Assembly: GCA_004376205.1 (NCBI GenBank)
Contig: SOKG01000230.1
Location: forward strand, 1 to 25,428
From: Dehalococcoidia bacterium
GTDB lineage: Bacteria > Chloroflexota > Dehalococcoidia > SZUA-161
Direction: 5' to 3'
Length of the DNA stretch: 25,428 bases
Shown: positions 21,632-25,428 of the stretch, piece by piece
Layout: each line of letters opens with the position of its first letter
Numbering within the stretch: position 1 is the stretch's first letter
Notes under the pieces: generated by a model
Told to the model about the DNA's origin: nothing
Seen by the model: the letters and a program-made list of their open reading frames with translations, nothing else
The model's database searches: none
Made by a program: the position numbers and the translations under genes

Positions 21632-22405
21632 ATGCATATTCGGGAGTTGTTCGATCTAACAGGCAAGGTGGCGATAGTCACCGGTGGCTCAAGAGGGCTG
21701 GGCAAGGAGATAGCCACCGGGCTGGGGGAGGCTGGAGCCAAGGTAGCGATAACAGCACGACGCGAACAAGAGTTGATGTCGACCAAACAAGAGTTGGAGA
21801 GCATGGGGATTGAATGTTTGCCCATAGTGGCTGATGTTAGCGAGGTTGGGGACGTGAAGAGCACACTGGCTCAAACCTTGGAAAGATGGGGTAAGGTCGA
21901 TATCCTGGTGAATAACGCTGGAGTGGTGTGGGCGGCGCCACCGGATGAGATGCCGCTGGACAAATGGGACTACGTTATGAACATTAACGCCAGAGGCACC
22001 TTCATCTGTTGCCAGGAGATCGGGAAGGAGATGATCAAGCAGAAAAGCGGCAATATCATCAACATCTCATCCGCCGTCGGGGTTACTGGCGTAGACCCAA
22101 ATTCTGGACAGTTCATAGGTTATCAGGCAAGTAAAGCAGCCGTAATCATCATGACCAAGCAACTGGCCGTTGAATGGGCGGTGCACAATATTCGTGTCAA
22201 TTGCGCTGCCCCGTCCTTCCTCGCCACCCGGCTGACAAATGCGTTGATCGAACGGGCGGGCGAGAACATGGTTCGCTGGATACCCATGGGTAGAGTGGGG
22301 AGACCCGACGAGATCAAAGGAACTGCCGTGTTTTTGGCATCAGAGGCTTCAAGCTACATAACCGGCCAGGTAATTTGCATTGACGGAGGGACGACCGCCT
22401 GGTAG
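21632..22405 (+). CDS. Short-chain dehydrogenase/reductase (FabG-like)
   Basis: Classical SDR of 257 residues with NAD(P)-binding TGGSRGLG (17-24), NNAG (94-97), catalytic Ser in NISS (about 146), Tyr164 and Lys168 (YQASK), and the C-terminal GQVICIDGG. It oxidises or reduces a hydroxyl/keto group, here plausibly a 3-hydroxyacyl-CoA or 4-hydroxybutyrate-type intermediate given the upstream dehydratase-like gene, but the family is too broad to say. ATG 21632 is 39 bases after that gene, with only a weak purine-rich GTGGGGGT upstream, so it is probably on the same transcript. It is convergent with the thiolase gene across 58 bases in which I see no good intrinsic terminator. Confidence 0.88.
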   Translation: MHIRELFDLTGKVAIVTGGSRGLGKEIATGLGEAGAKVAITARREQELMSTKQELESMGIECLPIVADVSEVGDVKSTLAQTLERWGKVDILVNNAGVVWAAPPDEMPLDKWDYVMNINARGTFICCQEIGKEMIKQKSGNIINISSAVGVTGVDPNSGQFIGYQASKAAVIIMTKQLAVEWAVHNIRVNCAAPSFLATRLTNALIERAGENMVRWIPMGRVGRPDEIKGTAVFLASEASSYITGQVICIDGGTTAW

Positions 22406-22463
22406 TCCTGCCACCCCTTGCTGCTGGTTGACAACCTATTTTTCAGACTACTTGTACCCCGAT

Positions 22464-23657
22464 CTAAAGCCCTACGATCATAACGCTGGCTATGTTTACC
22501 GAAGGAACACCGCCCAGATTGTGGGTGAGGCCAAATTTGGGGTCCTTTATCTGCCGGGGGCCAGCCTTCCCCTGAAGTTGTTTGTACATCTCATACATCA
22601 TCCGCAGGCCTGAGGCGCCGATAGGGTGCCCGAAGGATTTCAGTCCGCCATCGGGCTGTACGGGTAGTCCCCCAGTTAGCTCGAAGAATCCAGACTCAAT
22701 ATCTTCCTTCACCTTCCCTCGGGGGCTGAACTCAAGGTCCTCCATGGTGATGGCCTCGGTGATAGAGAAGCAATCGTGGACCTCAGCCATGCTTATCTGC
22801 TGCCGAGGGTTGTTGATCCCAGCCTCCTGATAGGCACTCCGGGCAGCACGCATGGAGGACTCCACATGGGTCCAGTCGTCGTCGTACAGCATCTCTTCGC
22901 CGGAACTTGCAGCGATCTGGAGGGCTTTAACATAGACCGGGTCAGGCCTGAATTTCTTGGCCATGTCAGCTCGGGTCACTATGGCTGCCGCCGCGCCATC
23001 GCTCACTCCACAGCAGTCGAACAACCCCAGAGGCCAGGCCACGATGGGCGCATTGATTATCTGTTCGACAGTCACCTCTCTACGAAGGTGAGCCTTGGGG
23101 TTGAGAGCGCCATTGCGATGGCTCTTGGCTGACACCATGGCTATCATTCGCTTGCCCTCATCGGGACCGATGCCGTATCGGCTGAAGTACCTCGTAGCCA
23201 GCATGGCGAACATCCCTGGAGCCGTCTGGTTTGCATCGATAAGTCTGCGTACTGTCCCCCATTGGACCTCGTTTTGAGGAAGACCGCCATAACCGGTATC
23301 CTTAAGCTTCTCCACGCCGAGCGCCAAACAGATATCATAAGCCCCTGCGGCGACGGCGTAGCAGGCACCCCTCAAGGCCTCTGAGCCGGTGGCGCACCAA
23401 TTCTCCACTCTCGTTGCTGGAATGAACGGCAGCTTTAATGCCACAGACAGCGGGATGGCGGATTTGCCCACACTGGTCTCTTCATAGCAGGTGCCGGACC
23501 AGGCTGCCCCGATGTCTTTCTTGTCGATACCGGCGTCCTCGATAGCTTCCATAAACGCCTCAACCATTAGCTCGTCGGCGCTTTTATCCCACCGTTCTCC
23601 AAACCTGGTGCATCCCATTCCTATAATAGCGACCCTGTCCTTTATCCCTTCGGCCAT
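22464..23657 (-). CDS. Thiolase-family protein (SCP-x/acetyl-CoA C-acyltransferase-like)
   Basis: Thiolase-fold enzyme of 397 residues, of the SCP-x/archaeal type. The nucleophile is Cys88 (ENWCATGSEAL); EVHDCFSITE (His294), GHPIGASG (His344) and GLTHNLGG (His379) supply the remaining active-site segments, so it looks catalytically competent. It would condense or cleave acyl-CoA and acetyl-CoA. It is the second gene after the HMG-CoA-synthase-fold/OB-domain protein, 24 bases downstream on the same strand. That order recalls the archaeal arrangement in which thiolase and HMG-CoA synthase form one complex bridged by a DUF35 protein. Its role relative to the neighbouring dehydratase and SDR is inference. 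Confidence 0.88.
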   Translation of the reverse strand: MAEGIKDRVAIIGMGCTRFGERWDKSADELMVEAFMEAIEDAGIDKKDIGAAWSGTCYEETSVGKSAIPLSVALKLPFIPATRVENWCATGSEALRGACYAVAAGAYDICLALGVEKLKDTGYGGLPQNEVQWGTVRRLIDANQTAPGMFAMLATRYFSRYGIGPDEGKRMIAMVSAKSHRNGALNPKAHLRREVTVEQIINAPIVAWPLGLFDCCGVSDGAAAAIVTRADMAKKFRPDPVYVKALQIAASSGEEMLYDDDWTHVESSMRAARSAYQEAGINNPRQQISMAEVHDCFSITEAITMEDLEFSPRGKVKEDIESGFFELTGGLPVQPDGGLKSFGHPIGASGLRMMYEMYKQLQGKAGPRQIKDPKFGLTHNLGGVPSVNIASVMIVGL

Positions 23658-23681
23658 CTTGCCTCCCTCTTGAGTAAACTT

Positions 23682-25127
23682 CTAAGCTCGCCCCGGTGTT
23701 GCCTTCCAGAAGTAGCCATGAATGCCCCGCGACACATCGCGGTATTTCCTGCGGAAGCTCATCTCTACAGGCATATCTACCTCAAGCGAGTCAAGCTCGC
23801 AGTCAGTCAGATCAAAGGTATACCTGCCCCCGCCCTCAAAAGCTATCACGCCGTAGATTGCCGGCGGGCTGGGACTGGGGGCCAGAACATCTCCTGTATA
23901 GGTGAACAAGCGTCCCTTCTTGTCGGAGAAGCGATAGACATCCATTTCACCAACAGCTCCACAACTAGGGTTCGCACATACCACCTGGCGGGGATATTGT
24001 GGGGTGCCGCAACGCCTGCACTTCGACCCGCAGAGCCCCAGGACCATCCTGCGTTCCCTCCACAGCGTTGATAGCTGGGTAGCACCGATTTCCTCACCAC
24101 GCCGCCCGGTATCTACAGCAAGCAGATCACGGAAGGCAGCATATTTCTCATAGCTATCCAGCTCTCTCTTCGAAGACAAGTGTCCCTTTATTCCTCTTCT
24201 ATCCCTTGCCTTCTCCACTTCGCCGGTTACCTCCAGGAATAAAGCATCGCATCCATTTCCGTAGCTGACAACAAGGATTTTGTCCCCCGGCTTGGCATCC
24301 TCAAGTGCCGCCACCATCATCATCAGAGAATAAGCGGTCCCGGTATCGCCTACCGTGGCGAATATCTGGTCCTGAATTTGATCGGGCTCAGCCCCCAGCT
24401 TCTTACCTATGGCTGCATGCTCCCTGGGATAAAGGCTGGGGTAGACTACCTTGGCGAAATCCTTAATACTCAAGTTGTACTTGCTCAGCAGTCCTGAGAT
24501 AGCTTCGGGGATGAACTTGCTGTAGCCTATGTCTCGGATCCACCTATCCTCCCAACTCTTATCGAACCTGTCCCCCTCCGTCCTCCAGTAATCGACGAAA
24601 TCATAGGAAACGGAGTAGGAACCCTCCAGGGTGGCAATAGCCCCATCATCCCCCAAGAGAAGGGCTGCAGCACCATCACCACAAGACTGCTCCTGAGAGC
24701 CACCGGCTTTCCCCTGCCGGCAATCAGAGGCGCAGACGAGTACGCTTTTTGCCGACCCTGCCTTGATGGTGTCAGCTGCAGAGAGGAGGCCGGTAGTTCC
24801 TGCCTTGATGGAGTTGCTGAAGTCAGCGGTCCGAATATCGGATCGGAGATCGAGGGCGGTGGCAACTATGACTGCGCCTTGCCTCTCTCTATATGGTGAA
24901 GTGGTTGTGGCAAAGTATAATCCGTCTATCTTTTCACGATCGAGCCCACCCAGGCAATCTATCGCAGAGGCCACCGCCATGGTGAGACTGTCCTCATCAT
25001 AGTTGGCTACCGCCTTTTCCCCGGGCAGGCCAGTTCCAGAACCTAACCATCCCGTAGCCGCAGAAATGGTCTTGCGGCTTATCCGCAGCAATGGTATGTA
25101 AGCACCATAAGAAGTAATCCCTACCAT
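23682..25127 (-). CDS. HMG-CoA-synthase-fold protein fused to zinc-ribbon/OB (DUF35) domain, degenerate active site
   Basis: 481 residues. Part one (about 1-330) has the fold of HMG-CoA synthases/KAS III: VGITSYGAYIP start, SCGDGAAALLLG (148-159) and ILVVSYGNGCDAL. Part two has a zinc ribbon (Cys370, Cys373, Cys384, Cys389) and an OB domain ending GYFWKATPG, as in DUF35 proteins that scaffold thiolases. Aligned by eye to archaeal HMG-CoA synthases, the nucleophilic Cys (ACKAGT) is Ile107 (NSIKAGT), the general-base Glu is Thr75 and the His is Pro230. So HMG-CoA synthase activity is doubtful, and a structural or altered role with the next-door thiolase is more likely. I chose ATG 25127, preceded by AGAGAGGAAAGG; an in-frame GTG at 25235 would add 36 low-complexity residues. 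Confidence 0.85.
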   Translation of the reverse strand: MVGITSYGAYIPLLRISRKTISAATGWLGSGTGLPGEKAVANYDEDSLTMAVASAIDCLGGLDREKIDGLYFATTTSPYRERQGAVIVATALDLRSDIRTADFSNSIKAGTTGLLSAADTIKAGSAKSVLVCASDCRQGKAGGSQEQSCGDGAAALLLGDDGAIATLEGSYSVSYDFVDYWRTEGDRFDKSWEDRWIRDIGYSKFIPEAISGLLSKYNLSIKDFAKVVYPSLYPREHAAIGKKLGAEPDQIQDQIFATVGDTGTAYSLMMMVAALEDAKPGDKILVVSYGNGCDALFLEVTGEVEKARDRRGIKGHLSSKRELDSYEKYAAFRDLLAVDTGRRGEEIGATQLSTLWRERRMVLGLCGSKCRRCGTPQYPRQVVCANPSCGAVGEMDVYRFSDKKGRLFTYTGDVLAPSPSPPAIYGVIAFEGGGRYTFDLTDCELDSLEVDMPVEMSFRRKYRDVSRGIHGYFWKATPGRA

Positions 25128-25292
25128 AATACCTTTCCTCTCTACTTCTCCAGTCGGGGCGCTATTTGCTCCCCCTGGTAGCTCGGATCCCCCTCCAACT
25201 AATTCATATATGTTGTAATCACCAAAAAGCCGCACCAGCCTGCTCCAAGGTCTGGGCCAGACGGTGCCGACAATAACGGGGACCGCTAAAAT

Positions 25293-25320
25293 CGTATACC
25301 ATTCCTCCCCATCAAGTCAA
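25293..25320 (-). promoter_or_regulatory. Possible promoter of the HMGCS-like/thiolase pair
   Basis: Read on the minus strand: TTGACT (25320-25315), a 16-base spacer and TATACG (25298-25293). Initiation near 25286 would give a leader of about 160 bases before ATG 25127. The match is weaker than the other promoters listed. The rest of 25128-25428 holds no convincing gene. Confidence 0.45.
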
Positions 25321-25378
25321 GACGCTCGGCTTCTCGGTATTTGGCCTTTAGGGAAGTAGTGGTTTCTCTGGGTGTTTG

Positions 25379-25407
25379 TTGACAGGCCAGTGTGCCGTTG
25401 CTAAAAT
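25379..25407 (+). promoter_or_regulatory. Sigma70-type promoter at the right edge
   Basis: TTGACA (25379-25384), a 17-base spacer and TAAAAT (25402-25407) point right, toward a gene beyond the window. With the minus-strand candidate promoter it would make 25128-25428 a second divergent control region. Confidence 0.65.
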
Positions 25408-25428
25408 GCTTACGGCCTTGCTGTTCCC

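Noticed and set aside
22426..22441. GGTTG-A-CAACC followed by TATTTTT between the convergent SDR and thiolase genes, as an intrinsic terminator
   Set aside because: The loop would be one base; opening it to a feasible loop leaves only a three-pair stem, too weak.
1..25428. Mobile elements, prophage genes or CRISPR arrays
   Set aside because: Scanning both strands by eye found no transposase, integrase or phage protein motifs and no regularly spaced direct repeats.

Overview
The window reads as chromosome of an anaerobic bacterium living on acyl-CoA and 2-oxoacid chemistry. Evidence: ferredoxin-linked 2-oxoacid oxidoreductase subunits, a radical-type 2-hydroxyacyl-CoA dehydratase/benzoyl-CoA reductase-like pair, a 4-hydroxybutyryl-CoA dehydratase-like protein, three acyl-CoA dehydrogenases, a membrane-bound succinate dehydrogenase/fumarate reductase and a class I (Fe-S) fumarase subunit. 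Base composition looks near 50% GC by eye. Gene content would suit an anaerobic Chloroflexota (Dehalococcoidia-like) or Desulfobacterota lineage, but nothing here proves the taxon. No phage, insertion sequence or CRISPR array was seen.

Layout. (1) 2-3053, plus strand: two haem-binding membrane anchors, the iron-sulfur subunit of complex II, the fumarase beta subunit and a SAM methyltransferase whose start overlaps the fumarase stop. A compact double-hairpin palindromic element lies between the second anchor and sdhB. (2) 3064-6544: a B12-binding-type radical SAM enzyme (plus) ending one base from a convergent methyltransferase-glycosyltransferase pair (minus), probably surface glycan or lipid modification. 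(3) 6611-6727: tRNA-Gly(TCC) with its own promoter. (4) 6825-19702, minus strand: ten tightly packed genes behind one clear promoter. In transcription order they are a D-2-hydroxyacid dehydrogenase, 2-oxoacid:ferredoxin oxidoreductase gamma, a PorD/GltD-like flavoprotein chimera, a fused alpha-beta catalytic subunit, an acyl-CoA ligase, two dehydratase/reductase subunits and three acyl-CoA dehydrogenases. (5) 19703-20164: divergent control region with back-to-back sigma70-type promoters, a TGTCA-N6-TGACA palindrome and a structured leader. (6) 20165-22405, plus: 4-hydroxybutyryl-CoA dehydratase-like protein and a short-chain dehydrogenase. (7) 22464-25127, minus: an SCP-x-type thiolase and an HMG-CoA-synthase-fold protein fused to a zinc ribbon/OB domain, whose usual catalytic residues appear lost. 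A plus-strand promoter sits at the right edge.

How it may work (inference). Region 4 can be read as a two-branch 2-oxoacid pathway. The oxidative branch decarboxylates a 2-oxoacid to acyl-CoA and reduced ferredoxin; the flavoprotein chimera could exchange those electrons with NAD(P)H. The reductive branch would run 2-oxoacid -> 2-hydroxyacid -> CoA ester -> enoyl-CoA -> acyl-CoA, using the dehydrogenase, ligase, dehydratase pair and acyl-CoA dehydrogenases. This resembles clostridial Stickland reduction but with a ligase in place of a CoA transferase and no dehydratase activator or Etf in view. A benzoyl-CoA-reductase-type reading, with the oxidoreductase feeding ring reduction, is the main alternative. 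Regions 6 and 7 add hydroxyacyl/vinylacetyl-CoA and beta-keto chemistry that may connect to the same carbon flow.
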